44,093 nucleotides of DNA from the NCBI GenBank assembly GCA_016930215.1, contig JAFGHH010000033.1:1-44093 (forward strand), written 5' to 3'. Source of the stretch: Deltaproteobacteria bacterium (GTDB taxonomy: Bacteria > Myxococcota_A > Polyangia > DRWM01 > JAAZOP01). Made by a program: the position numbers and the translations under genes. Below, piece by piece: positions 1-7,860 of the stretch (position 1 is the first letter of the stretch; the number at the start of each line of letters is the position of its first letter). The notes below the pieces were generated by a model that saw only the letters and a program-made list of their open reading frames with translations, was not told the origin of the DNA and did no database searches.

Positions 1-1641
1 CCAGGTCACGGTGGTGTCGATCCCGAGGCTCAGCCGGAAGGCGTCCGAGGCCTTCCAGGTCAGCTCGTCGCGCAACTGGATCGGCACGAAACCCTGCAGC
101 GCGTCGAACGAAACGCCGGCCCGCACCAGGAACTCGTTGTAGCCGACGCCCAGCAGCAGGCGGTTCTCCGCGTCGTCCCCGAGCCGCCGCCTCCAATCGG
201 CCTGGAAGCGGTAGAAGCTGGTCGCCAGCGTCCGTTCGCCGACCAGCGTCGGGCCGCCGGCGTCGAGGTCGTCGATCAGCACGCTGAACCGGTCGTCGGA
301 GCCGTAGGCGAAGAAGCTGAGCTCGTCGTCGGGGCTCGGCTCCCAGTCGGCCAGCGCCTGGAAGTCCCAGTAGACCGGCGCCTGGAGCGTGTCGAACGGC
401 ACCATCTCCTGCACGGCGGCGAGCACCGCGTCGACGTAGCTGCGGCGCAGGCCGAGGGCCAGCGACGCGTTCTCGGCCAGGGGACCCTCGACGAACGCGC
501 CGGTGTCGATCAGGCTCACGTCGACGTACCCGCTCCAGGCCTCCCGGTCGGGACGCCGCGGGACGACGTCGACGATCCCGGCGGTGACGCCGCCGTAGCG
601 TACCGAGTAGTTGCCGGGGTAGTAATCGATCCGCTCCAGGAAGTCGGCCGCGACCGCCGAGCGCAGGCCGCCGAAGTGGTAGAGCAACGGCACCTGGACC
701 CCATCGACGTAGAACGCCGTGTTCTGCGGCGCCGACCCGCGGACCACCACCAGGCCGACGCCGAACTGCGGCCGGGCCACACCGGGCAGGTTCTCCACGA
801 CCCGCAGCGAGTCCCCGCCCGTGCCGGGCATCCGGACGATCTCGCGGGTCTCGATCGTCCGGCGGGTCATCTCGCGCGGCGGCCGTCGGCTGCGCACCAC
901 GGTCTCGAAGGCGCCCGCCGCGGGCGCCAGCCGGTACAGCACCACGGTCAGCTCCCCCGGCACGACCTCCTCCTCCACCTCGAGCGTCGCGAACTGCGGC
1001 GCCGAGACGCGGACGCGATAGCGGCCCGGAGGAAGGTCGAACACGAAGAAGTCGCCGAGAAACGCGGTCAGCGCCACGACGGGCTGCTCCAGCCCGGCGC
1101 CCTCGATCGAAACCGCCGCCCCCTCGATCGGCACGTCGTTCTCGCCCAGCACCTCTCCCTCGAACGTGATCGTCGGAGCGAGAGGCACCGGCGGCGTCTC
1201 CACGGGCGCCGGCTCCGTGGACGGGCCCGCCGGGGCCTCCGCCGGGACATCGAGCGGGACCTCCGGCGGCGGCGGCTCGAAGACCCAGCGGAAGACGAAG
1301 CGTGCCGGGATCGGACGACCATCCTGCTGCGCCGGCGCGAACCGCGAGGCGCGAATCGCCGCCACGGCGGCCGCGTCGAACGCCTCGCCGCGGGACTCGA
1401 GGACCTGCACCTCGAGCACCCCGCCCGTCTCGTCGAGGCTGACCCGGCAGGGAACCTCGACCCGGGCCTCGCCGACCGGTTCGCCCTCCGGCCATGGAGC
1501 GGCGGCGGCCTCGAGCAACGACGGCGGCACGAGGTCCAGGGCCGGCTGGGCCGCCGCGGTCGGCGCGGTCGTCGCCGACCAGGCCCAGCCGAGCGCCGCG
1601 GCACCCAGCACGAGTCGGCGGTACCGCGGCCCGTGGCTCAC
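1..1641 (-). CDS. TonB-dependent outer-membrane receptor with its own N-terminal TonB C-terminal-like domain (3' end off window)
   Basis: 547 codons are visible and the barrel continues past the left edge. Start is a GTG at 1641 that overlaps the TGA of the GGDEF gene (GTGA), implying translational coupling. Visible order: signal peptide (about 1-31, ending AAAQ); a TonB_C-like domain (about 55-118, with AAVAAIRASRFAPA and RFVFRWVF); a Pro-rich linker; a carboxypeptidase-regulatory-like beta domain (about 155-235, ending PPGRYRVRVSAP); the plug (about 255-360, with VVVRGSAPQNTAFYVDGV and RYGGVTAGIVDV); then beta-barrel strands rich in aromatics. The family imports substrates across the outer membrane using TonB energy; the substrate is not evident. 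A TonB-like domain on the receptor itself is unusual. Receptor class is confident, energising role of the extra domain is inference. Confidence 0.88.
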   Translation of the reverse strand, partial: MSHGPRYRRLVLGAAALGWAWSATTAPTAAAQPALDLVPPSLLEAAAAPWPEGEPVGEARVEVPCRVSLDETGGVLEVQVLESRGEAFDAAAVAAIRASRFAPAQQDGRPIPARFVFRWVFEPPPPEVPLDVPAEAPAGPSTEPAPVETPPVPLAPTITFEGEVLGENDVPIEGAAVSIEGAGLEQPVVALTAFLGDFFVFDLPPGRYRVRVSAPQFATLEVEEEVVPGELTVVLYRLAPAAGAFETVVRSRRPPREMTRRTIETREIVRMPGTGGDSLRVVENLPGVARPQFGVGLVVVRGSAPQNTAFYVDGVQVPLLYHFGGLRSAVAADFLERIDYYPGNYSVRYGGVTAGIVDVVPRRPDREAWSGYVDVSLIDTGAFVEGPLAENASLALGLRRSYVDAVLAAVQEMVPFDTLQAPVYWDFQALADWEPSPDDELSFFAYGSDDRFSVLIDDLDAGGPTLVGERTLATSFYRFQADWRRRLGDDAENRLLLGVGYNEFLVRAGVSFDALQGFVPIQLRDELTWKASDAFRLSLGIDTTVTW

Positions 1642-2615
1642 AGGCAGACCCGGTTCTTGCCCGACTGCTTGGCGCGGTACAACGCCTTGTCGGCGCAGGT
1701 GAACAGCGTCACGGGCTCCCCGGCGTCGGCGGGGAACGAGGCGACGCCGATCGAGATGCCGGGGTGCAGCGGGATGCCGTCCTTGGCGTAGGGATGGGCG
1801 TTGACGGCCTGGAGGATCTCCGTGCCGACCTGGGCGGTGCGCGGCGTGTCGAGGCCCGGCACCGCGGCGACGAACTCGTCGCCGCCGAAGCGCGAGGCGA
1901 TGCCGCGGCCGGCGAGCACGCGGCCGATCACCCGGCCGGTCTCGCCGATCGCGTAGGCGCCGAACAGGTGGCCGTGGGTGTCGTTGATCTGCTTCACGCC
2001 GTCCATGTCCATGCACAGCATGCCGACGCAGCCGCCGAACGAGCGGGCGGTCTGGATCATCGTTTCCAGCTCGCGGTCGAACTTGCGGCGCACGAACAGC
2101 CCGGAGAGGTCATCGACGTCGAGCATCCGCTGGAGCTCCTGGTCGAGCGCCTGTTCCAGCTTGTCGCGGAGCTCGAAGCGCAGCACGGTCCGGCCCAGCA
2201 TCACGGTGTCGCCGGCGGCGAGGATCGTGTCGCGCGCCTGCTGGCCGCGTACCACGGTGCCGTTGGTGCTGCCCAGGTCGACCACGCCCCAGGCGTCGCC
2301 GCGGTCCTCGATCCGCGCGTGGCGCCAGGAGACCCCGCCGTCGTTCAGCACCACGTCGCAGCCCGGGTCGCGGCCCAGCACCACCGTGCCGGCGATCGCG
2401 ATGCGCTTGCCGACATCGACGCCGCCCATCACCACCAGCACGGGACGAACCGACTCCTTGAGCGCCGCGGCGAGCTCCTCCTTGAGCTTCGAGCCGTCCT
2501 GGATCTGCATCGTGGCCTCGACGCCCGGCAGGCGCACGCGGGCCCCGGACGAGGTGGTCGTCACGCTGCCGGGCAGCGGCTCGGGAGAGCTGGTACGGTC
2601 CCGCTCGTCGGCCAT
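1638..2615 (-). CDS. FHA-GGDEF diguanylate cyclase
   Basis: 325 aa, cytoplasmic, no membrane segment. The FHA domain (about 75-150) has LGRD, SWRHARI and GSTNGT, the phosphothreonine-binding signature. A helical linker follows, then a GGDEF domain (about 165-325) with DMDGVKQINDTHGH and an intact GGDEF at 244-248, so c-di-GMP synthesis is likely. No RxxD inhibitory I-site is seen five residues before GGDEF, so product feedback may be absent. FHA suggests activation by a phosphorylated partner; a Ser/Thr kinase lies elsewhere in the window, but no link is shown. The stop overlaps the start of the TonB receptor, so both are probably made from one transcript. An extended -10 box lies just before the ATG. 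Confidence 0.93.
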   Translation of the reverse strand: MADERDRTSSPEPLPGSVTTTSSGARVRLPGVEATMQIQDGSKLKEELAAALKESVRPVLVVMGGVDVGKRIAIAGTVVLGRDPGCDVVLNDGGVSWRHARIEDRGDAWGVVDLGSTNGTVVRGQQARDTILAAGDTVMLGRTVLRFELRDKLEQALDQELQRMLDVDDLSGLFVRRKFDRELETMIQTARSFGGCVGMLCMDMDGVKQINDTHGHLFGAYAIGETGRVIGRVLAGRGIASRFGGDEFVAAVPGLDTPRTAQVGTEILQAVNAHPYAKDGIPLHPGISIGVASFPADAGEPVTLFTCADKALYRAKQSGKNRVCL

Positions 2616-2633
2616 CGGTCGCGTACTCTATCA
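2616..2633 (-). promoter_or_regulatory. Extended -10 box before the FHA-GGDEF gene, near-leaderless
   Basis: Minus strand reads TGATAGAGT, with TAGAGT at 2630-2625, and nine bases then separate it from the ATG at 2615. No good -35 is visible. The arrangement matches the TANNNT boxes before other genes here and would give an mRNA with almost no leader. Confidence 0.35.
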
Positions 2634-2674
2634 CGTCCGGGGCGCGGGGGATGCGCCCGGCGTGCTCCCTGTCG

Positions 2675-3910
2675 TCACAGCACCAGCAGCCCGTACAGAC
2701 CGATCTGCGCGAAGTCCGGGTGGCTCGTGTCGTAGCCGGGGAACAGGTCGAACGTGGCGTTGAAGCCCACGGGGCCCCAGGTGAAGCCGCACATCAGGCG
2801 CACGCCGACCTGCGTCTCGGGCAGCAGCTGGATCGGCAGGCCGATGCCCACGTCGAACGACGGGATGACCGGCATCGAGGCGATCGGCGAGGCACCCTGG
2901 AGCTGCAGCGCGAGAATCGCCCGGTCCCGGTAGTCGGTGTCGACGCTCAGGCCGTACAGCAGCCAGGCCGGATACGCCACCTCGTAGCCCCAGCGCATCC
3001 AGAAGCCGCCGGCGCCGTCGCCGACCATGCCGCCGAAGCCGAGCACCACGCCGCCGCTGTGGAAGGCCTCGACAGAGCCCGCGTCGAAGCCGAGGTCGAG
3101 CAGCGCGGGGGTCGCACCGTCCGAGCTCCAGGTCGCAGTGCTGCGGTCGCCCTCGGCGACGACGGTCCAACCCTCCGGAGGCTCCGCGGGCAGGCCGCCC
3201 AGCAGGTCGTAGGAATCGCCGAGCACCGCGGCGAAGCCCCAATCGGTCGGGTAACGCACGACCACCGTCACCGTCCGCGCCTCGGCCCACGTTTCCAGCG
3301 GCGCCAACAGGTAGCGCAGATCGAACTCCGACTCCCGCCGGCCCCCGACCTCGACATCGAGCAGCAAGTGGCGCGTCACGACGGCCGGGAACCAGCCGGC
3401 GGGCTCGAAGCGGGCCCGGGCCGCGATCGTCCCGGTCGCCGTCACCTCGCACCGCCCGCCCGGCTCGACCTCGAGCGTGAAGCCGGCGTGCGTCGCCTCG
3501 CGCCCCAGCACCTCGTGCGGGTCGGCCCCCGTCCGCAGGCCGGCCAGGAGCGCGACGAACCGGGTTCGTTCGTCCTCCGACAGCTCGACGGACGCCAAAA
3601 CACCATCGACCCGCACCTCCACGTCGCGGGTGTCGACACCAAGGAAGTCGGCCAGCACCGACTGCGGGTCCGGCGTGGGGTTCGCGATGCGGTAGCGCGC
3701 CTCGAAGACGCAGGTCGGCTCCGGCCGCGCGTCCGCGCAGTCGAACGTCAGCTCCTCCTGCTCGACGACCAGGGGCGTCGCGGTCCCCCATTGCGGCGCG
3801 CCGAGGACGCCGGGCTGGCGTTGCACGGCGGCGATGTTTCCGAGGGCCGTGGCGGGAGCGGCGGCGGCGACCAGGACCATCACGGCGAGGGTCAGCTTCG
3901 GCTGGGACAC
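2675..3910 (-). CDS. Secreted or outer-membrane protein of unknown function
   Basis: 411 aa from GTG at 3910, preceded by a strong Shine-Dalgarno (GGGAGGTC). The reading frame is open upstream to 4474, but that part lies over another gene and has no signal sequence. The N-terminus is a clear Sec signal (LTLAVMVLVAAAAPATALG). The first half has an ordered beta-rich region with a few Cys; the last about 150 residues alternate hydrophobic and aromatic residues, ending GLYGLLVL, as in short outer-membrane strands. No family recognised. It lies downstream of the small lipoprotein gene on the same strand with a 110-bp gap containing a hairpin, so it may be a separate unit or a partly terminated operon member. 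Confidence 0.8.
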   Translation of the reverse strand: MSQPKLTLAVMVLVAAAAPATALGNIAAVQRQPGVLGAPQWGTATPLVVEQEELTFDCADARPEPTCVFEARYRIANPTPDPQSVLADFLGVDTRDVEVRVDGVLASVELSEDERTRFVALLAGLRTGADPHEVLGREATHAGFTLEVEPGGRCEVTATGTIAARARFEPAGWFPAVVTRHLLLDVEVGGRRESEFDLRYLLAPLETWAEARTVTVVVRYPTDWGFAAVLGDSYDLLGGLPAEPPEGWTVVAEGDRSTATWSSDGATPALLDLGFDAGSVEAFHSGGVVLGFGGMVGDGAGGFWMRWGYEVAYPAWLLYGLSVDTDYRDRAILALQLQGASPIASMPVIPSFDVGIGLPIQLLPETQVGVRLMCGFTWGPVGFNATFDLFPGYDTSHPDFAQIGLYGLLVL

Positions 3911-3967
3911 GCGGGACCTCCCCGGCCCCGGCATCCCGAGGCCGGGCGGGACTCTAGCAGAGACGCC

Positions 3968-3989
3968 CCCGCCGGGAGAAGCGGGCGGG
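3968..3989 (-). terminator. GC hairpin between the 148-aa lipoprotein and the 411-aa secreted protein
   Basis: Arms CCCGCC (3968-3973) and GGCGGG (3984-3989) flank a 10-nt loop. There is no T-tract on either strand, so this is a weak or Rho-assisted terminator at best, or a processing hairpin. Confidence 0.28.
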
Positions 3990-4020
3990 TGCGCGCCTCG
4001 CCTGCGGCCGGAGCCGGCGC

Positions 4021-4467
4021 TCAACGGCCTTGCGCGGCGGCCGCGCCCAGACGGAACTCGAGGCGTTGGAAGCCGTCCATCGGCGCGAAGACGGGCACGC
4101 TGCCGTCGGTCACGAACAGCTCCCGCGGGCCGCCGAGGTCCACCCCCGGCTGGTGCAGCAGCACCGCGCCGTCGCAGCTCACCGCGCGGAAGCCCCAGGT
4201 GCCGGGCTCCAGGGTGAAGTCGCGGCGTACGCCCGGCGAGACCGCCTCGTTCGGCCCGAGCCAGTCCTGGCCGACCGAGGACTGGTCGGCGGGCCACAGG
4301 TAGACGAAGCAGATCGGCACGGAGGTGGCGTTGATCAGCGCGACGGGGTTGCTTCCGGCGTAGCGCGTCGACCAGTCCGGATCGCGCGGGACCGACGTCC
4401 CGAAACACCCCGCCGCCGCCACGGCTACGGCCAGGCCCAGGCACACCCGCAGCAAGACCAACGACAT
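4021..4467 (-). CDS. Small lipoprotein, unknown function
   Basis: 148 aa with a lipoprotein signal: hydrophobic stretch then AAAGC, lipid-accepting Cys21. The mature part is a small beta-rich domain with phrases such as TSVPICFVYLWPAD, LEPGTWGFRAVSCDG and LFVTDGSVPVF, probably one disulfide. I do not recognise a named family. Shine-Dalgarno GGGAGGGTGACGG precedes the ATG. It starts 22 bp after the CorA stop on the same strand, so it is probably cotranscribed with CorA. Envelope location is confident, function is not. Confidence 0.8.
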   Translation of the reverse strand: MSLVLLRVCLGLAVAVAAAGCFGTSVPRDPDWSTRYAGSNPVALINATSVPICFVYLWPADQSSVGQDWLGPNEAVSPGVRRDFTLEPGTWGFRAVSCDGAVLLHQPGVDLGGPRELFVTDGSVPVFAPMDGFQRLEFRLGAAAAQGR

Positions 4468-4489
4468 CCGTCACCCTCCCACGCCGGGG

Positions 4490-5479
4490 TCAGAGCCACC
4501 GGCGAATGCGGAAATACAGCAGCATGCCCACGCCCACCAGGGCCATCAGCCCGAGCGCGAACAGGTAGCCGTAGGGCCAGCCCAGCTCGGGCATGTTGCC
4601 GGCCTGCTCCCGGTCAAAGTTCATCCCGTAGACGCCGGCGATGCAGGTCATCGGCATCATCACCGTCGTGATCAGCGTCAGGAACTTCATCACCTCGTTG
4701 AGACGGTTCGAGGCCGTGGAGAGGTACGCGTCGAGCACCCCGCCCAGCAGGTCGCGGTACGACTCCGCCAGGTCCGCCACCCGCGTCAGGTGGTCGTGGA
4801 CGTTGCGGAAGTACGGCTGCAGCTCCGCCGGCACCAGGTCCAGCTCGTCCCGCCACAGCGCCAGCAGGATCTCCTTGTGCCGCGCGGAAGCGCGCCGGAT
4901 GCGCTGCAGAGAACGCTTGAGCGTCAGGATCGTCTCGAGCGTCCGCCGGTCGGGCCGGCCCACGACCTCCTCCTCCAGCCCCTCGATCTCGTCGTTGAAG
5001 CGGTCCATTACCGGGCCGTAGGCGTCGACCAGCCGGTCGAGCAGCTCGTGGAGCAGCAGCGCCGGGCCGCGGGCGAACGGCCTGGCGGACCGGCCCAGCA
5101 GCTCGCGCACCTGCTTCACGCAATCGACCGGCTCCTCGTGGTACGTGAGCAGGAAGCGCCGCCCGAGCACCACATCGATCTCGGCCGTCTCGAACGGATC
5201 GACCGTCGGCTTCGCGGGCAACCGCGCCTCGTGCACGGTCAACAGCAGATGGTCGTCGAGGTCCTGGATCCGGGCGCTCGAGCTCGGTTCGCGGCACGTG
5301 CCGACCACCACGGGGTGCAGATTCAGCGGGTCGGTGAGCAGCGCCGACTCGTCGTCGGTGGGCGCCTCCACATCGATCCACAGCCAGGCCCGCTCGTCGG
5401 CCAGCAGGGCCGGCAGCTCCGGCCGCGATGCCTCGCGGACCGTCGCCTCCCCTTGCCGATGGAGCAGGATCCGGATCAT
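4490..5479 (-). CDS. corA: CorA-type Mg2+/divalent cation channel
   Basis: 329 aa, the usual CorA length. A large acidic cytoplasmic N-terminal funnel domain (1-265) includes the long helices (IEGLEEEVVGRP to SYRDLLGGVLDAYLS). Two C-terminal membrane helices follow; the first ends with the selectivity motif YGMNF (GMN at 285-287) and the last ends in basic RIRRWL. These are the family hallmarks of a homopentameric Mg2+ (or Co2+/Ni2+) channel in the inner membrane. No Shine-Dalgarno; the start follows the upstream stop by 6 bp, so translation probably depends on reinitiation. No M-box is visible upstream. Confidence 0.96.
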   Translation of the reverse strand: MIRILLHRQGEATVREASRPELPALLADERAWLWIDVEAPTDDESALLTDPLNLHPVVVGTCREPSSSARIQDLDDHLLLTVHEARLPAKPTVDPFETAEIDVVLGRRFLLTYHEEPVDCVKQVRELLGRSARPFARGPALLLHELLDRLVDAYGPVMDRFNDEIEGLEEEVVGRPDRRTLETILTLKRSLQRIRRASARHKEILLALWRDELDLVPAELQPYFRNVHDHLTRVADLAESYRDLLGGVLDAYLSTASNRLNEVMKFLTLITTVMMPMTCIAGVYGMNFDREQAGNMPELGWPYGYLFALGLMALVGVGMLLYFRIRRWL

Positions 5480-5485
5480 CGCCGC

Positions 5486-5968
5486 TCAGTGCTTCGTGCC
5501 CGCCTCGGCGACCGTGCCGGCCAGGTCGTCGATCGCGCCCCAGTCCACGTCCGGGAATCGCCGCCGCAACCCCTCGCGCTGCTCGACGCCCAGCGACCGC
5601 CAGCGCTCGACCAGCGCCCGCCGCGTCTGCTCCTGCTCGGCCAGCAACTCCGTCCGCAGCCGGTCGTGGTGCCGCGCCAGGGCCAACGCCATCAGCCGCC
5701 CCGACAGCATGAAACCACTGGCGAACTCGATCACCAGCAGCAGCGGCACCAGCACCAGCGTCACCTCGAGCGACGCCAGCAGCAACAGCGCGCCGGTGGC
5801 GACGATGGCGGTCGTGGCCAGCGTCAGGATCCCGAACACCCGCCAGCGGATCGAGCGGTAGACCCGCTCCAGGGCGTCCTGGGCCTCCGCCCCCCCCGCC
5901 GGCTCGGCGAGCGACCCGAGCTCGGGCAACGGCGACTCCGGCTCCCCGGACGGCTCCACCTCGGTCAT
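5486..5968 (-). CDS. Two-helix membrane protein upstream of corA, unknown
   Basis: 160 aa from ATG at 5968. The open frame extends to 6535 but upstream codons overlap the divergent gene and its promoter region. An acidic Pro/Glu N-terminus (about 1-40) is followed by two adjacent hydrophobic helices (about 45-90) and a charged, helical C-terminal half ending in a WGAIDDLAGTVAEAG segment. It is cotranscribed with CorA (6-bp gap). No family recognised; an accessory to the channel is possible but only inferred from position. Confidence 0.78.
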   Translation of the reverse strand: MTEVEPSGEPESPLPELGSLAEPAGGAEAQDALERVYRSIRWRVFGILTLATTAIVATGALLLLASLEVTLVLVPLLLVIEFASGFMLSGRLMALALARHHDRLRTELLAEQEQTRRALVERWRSLGVEQREGLRRRFPDVDWGAIDDLAGTVAEAGTKH

Positions 5969-5975
5969 CGGGCGG

Positions 5976-6003
5976 AGTCTACCGCGGGGGGGGACGGGGT
6001 CAA
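5976..6003 (-). promoter_or_regulatory. Promoter for the 160-aa protein/corA operon
   Basis: Minus strand: TTGACC (6003-5998), 16-nt spacer, TAGACT (5981-5976). The transcription start would fall near 5969, directly on the ATG at 5968, giving a leaderless mRNA. The -35 is 5/6 and the -10 4/6 to consensus. Confidence 0.5.
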
Positions 6004-6026
6004 CCTGTTCGTCGTTCGGGACGATG

Positions 6027-6050
6027 CGGCCGGCCGTTGGCGGCCGGCCG
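6027..6050. repeat. Doubled 10-bp palindrome in the divergent corA/beta-lactamase-like intergenic region
   Basis: CGGCCGGCCG occurs twice (6027-6036 and 6041-6050), separated by TTGG. Each copy is itself a palindrome, and together they form a 10-bp stem with a 4-nt loop. Could be a regulator site pair or a GC hairpin insulating the divergent genes. Confidence 0.6.
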
Positions 6051-6062
6051 TCGGCCGGGTGG

Positions 6063-6077
6063 AACGATCGGATCGTT
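6063..6077. promoter_or_regulatory. Perfect 15-bp palindrome, candidate operator
   Basis: AACGATCGGATCGTT has 7-bp arms around a single G. It lies between the promoter of the corA operon (reading left) and the beta-lactamase-like gene (reading right), a typical place for a dimeric repressor site. No regulator gene is adjacent. Confidence 0.45.
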
Positions 6078-6134
6078 GTGGAGGGAGGTCGGCGGTGGGC
6101 CGGCGACCGGGGACCTTTCCGCCGCCTCCCGCGA

Positions 6135-6166
6135 CTTGGCGCGAGCCGGTGCGCTCGTCGTATGCT
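6135..6166 (+). promoter_or_regulatory. Putative promoter of the beta-lactamase-like gene, with CTTGGCGCGAG motif
   Basis: CTTGGCGCGAG (6135-6145) contains a TTGGCG -35-like box; TATGCT (6161-6166) is a -10-like box 19 nt further on. A start near 6173 would leave almost no leader before ATG 6177. The same 11-mer occurs twice before the methylase gene (39617 and 39703). Confidence 0.35.
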
Positions 6167-6176
6167 CGCCGGCGCG

Positions 6177-7760
6177 ATGATCCGCCGATCCGGCTGGCTG
6201 CCGCTGCTCGTGGCCCTGGGCTGCGGTCGGGCCTCGCCCGCGCCGGCCGTGGATGCCACCGGACGCGCCGACCCGACGGAGACGGCGACGCCCGACACCG
6301 ACAGGCACGTTCCGTCGATGCCCGACGCGGCGGCGAACGACGGCGCGATGGACGCTCCCGCAGAGGAAGCGGCGGACGTCACGGACGAGGCCGCGGCGGA
6401 CGTCGTGATGGAGGCGACCGACGCGGGGGCCGCCGTCGAGGATGCTTCGTCGGTCCTGCCGGCCCTGCGCGACGACGCGGCCGAGCCCGGCTGGCGCTGG
6501 GACCGCAAGGCCCGGCGCGTGATCGACCGCGACACCCTCCCCGCCGCGTTCCGCCGCGCCGGCTACGACCTTCCGGCCGGGGCGGCGGTCTACGCCGTGC
6601 GCATCGTGCCGGGGGTCGAGGGGCCGGCCTACGTGCTCTACCAGGCGGGCCTCGGCGCGTTCTCGCGGGACTTCTGGCCCGCCTCGACCGTCAAGCTGCT
6701 CGCCGCCCTCGCGGCGCTCGAGTACGTCCGCGAGCTCGGGTTCACCGGCGCCGCCCGCGTGACGTTCGACCCCGAGACCGCCGACTCGCTGCGCGCGATC
6801 GTCGACCGCTCGATCCGCGTTTCCTCGAACAGCGACTACGACCTGACGCTGCTGCTGGCGGGCGTGGACCGGCTGAACCGCGAGTTCCTCACGGCGGCGC
6901 GCGGGTTCCCGACGACGGTCCTGCAGCGCTCGTACATGGGACTCGGCGTCCCCGACTCGCCGGAGTGCACGCTGGAGCACGGCGGCCGCTCGGTCGTCGT
7001 CCCCGCCCGCCGCGCGCGGGACGACTACGGCTGCCTGGACGGCGGGAACTGCGCGAGCCTGTTCGAGCTGACGGAGGCGCTGCGGCGGCTCGTGCTGCAC
7101 GACGAGCTTCCCGCCGCCGAACGCTTCGACCTCGACGACGGCGACCGCACCGCGCTGCTCGACGCCCTCTGCGTCGCCGACTCCTCGCCGTTCCTCGACG
7201 GCGCGGTTCGGGTGCTGGGCACCCCGCCCCGGATCTGCCACAAGACCGGCTCGGTCGGCGGCCGGGACTTCCTCGACCACGCGCTGCTCGAGGACCCGGC
7301 CTCCGGCGAGCGCTGGCTGCTCGCCGCCTCCGTCCCGGACCAGGGCGGCGGCACGAAGTCCAAGGCGGCCCTCGGCGACCTGGCCGAGCGGGTGCTGCGG
7401 GCGCTCCGCGGGCGCCGCGGCGGCTTCGCGCTCCAGCCGGACGCCGGCATCCCGCTCGTCGTCCAGCTCGACCGCACCGGACGCGGCCGCCGGGCGTCCG
7501 TCACGCTGACCGTGGATGCGCCCGGCGCGGACGCCGTCGAGCTGTTCCTCGACGGCCGGCCGTTCGGCGACGCCGTGCCGGAGGACGGCCGCTTCGTCCT
7601 GCGCCCCGCGCGGACGCCGCGCGACGACCACCTGCTGACCGTCGTCGCCGCGCGCGCCGGCGCCCCGATCGGCCACCGGTCGTCGCGGCTGTCGGTCGGG
7701 GGCGCGCCCGCGCCCGGACGGCGATGCTCGGCCGCCGAGCGGTCGCCGACCTCCCCTTGA
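6177..7760 (+). CDS. Secreted serine beta-lactamase/PBP-fold lipoprotein
   Basis: 527 aa from ATG 6177; ATG 6162 is possible but places extra residues before the signal. A signal ending VALGC (imperfect lipobox) is followed by an Asp/Ala-rich linker (about 20-105). The catalytic domain has the class A-like triad of motifs: SxxK (S170-T-V-K173), SSN (216-218) and KTG (356-358). The usual Glu166 region (ExxLN) is not recognisable, so a peptidase, esterase or acyl-enzyme-trapping role is as likely as beta-lactam hydrolysis. A C-terminal beta-sandwich-like extension (about 420-515) is unusual for class A enzymes. Followed 100 bp later by the acyltransferase-hydrolase gene. Fold confident, substrate unknown. 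Confidence 0.85.
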   Translation: MIRRSGWLPLLVALGCGRASPAPAVDATGRADPTETATPDTDRHVPSMPDAAANDGAMDAPAEEAADVTDEAAADVVMEATDAGAAVEDASSVLPALRDDAAEPGWRWDRKARRVIDRDTLPAAFRRAGYDLPAGAAVYAVRIVPGVEGPAYVLYQAGLGAFSRDFWPASTVKLLAALAALEYVRELGFTGAARVTFDPETADSLRAIVDRSIRVSSNSDYDLTLLLAGVDRLNREFLTAARGFPTTVLQRSYMGLGVPDSPECTLEHGGRSVVVPARRARDDYGCLDGGNCASLFELTEALRRLVLHDELPAAERFDLDDGDRTALLDALCVADSSPFLDGAVRVLGTPPRICHKTGSVGGRDFLDHALLEDPASGERWLLAASVPDQGGGTKSKAALGDLAERVLRALRGRRGGFALQPDAGIPLVVQLDRTGRGRRASVTLTVDAPGADAVELFLDGRPFGDAVPEDGRFVLRPARTPRDDHLLTVVAARAGAPIGHRSSRLSVGGAPAPGRRCSAAERSPTSP

Positions 7761-7782
7761 CGCTTTCGACGCATCGCGTCAA
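7757..7782. repeat. Inverted repeat at the end of the beta-lactamase-like gene
   Basis: TTGACGC (7757-7763) and GCGTCAA (7776-7782) are exact 7-bp arms around a 12-nt spacer. A third half-site, TTGACAC, starts at 7787. The left arm overlaps the stop codon. Position just before the next gene suits an operator; a terminator is less likely because no T-tract follows. Confidence 0.45.
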
Positions 7783-7786
7783 GTCC

Positions 7787-7815
7787 TTGACACGCAAGGA
7801 TTATCGTCGCAGCAT
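7787..7815 (+). promoter_or_regulatory. Possible promoter of the PlsC-hydrolase gene
   Basis: TTGACA (7787-7792), 17-nt spacer, weak CAGCAT (7810-7815). The -35 is perfect, the -10 poor. The leader would be about 40 nt and ends with Shine-Dalgarno GGAGGCGAG before ATG 7861. The inverted repeat at 7757-7782 lies immediately upstream. Confidence 0.35.
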
Positions 7816-7860
7816 GAGGTCGGCTGGACTTCGGGGGCCCCCGGCCTGGAGGAGGCGAGA

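Noticed and set aside
516-1702. Long open frames on the plus strand over the TonB receptor (e.g. 676-1791)
   Set aside because: Arg/Ala/Gly-rich translations without domains, caused by high GC opposite a gene whose frame shows clear TonB-receptor motifs.
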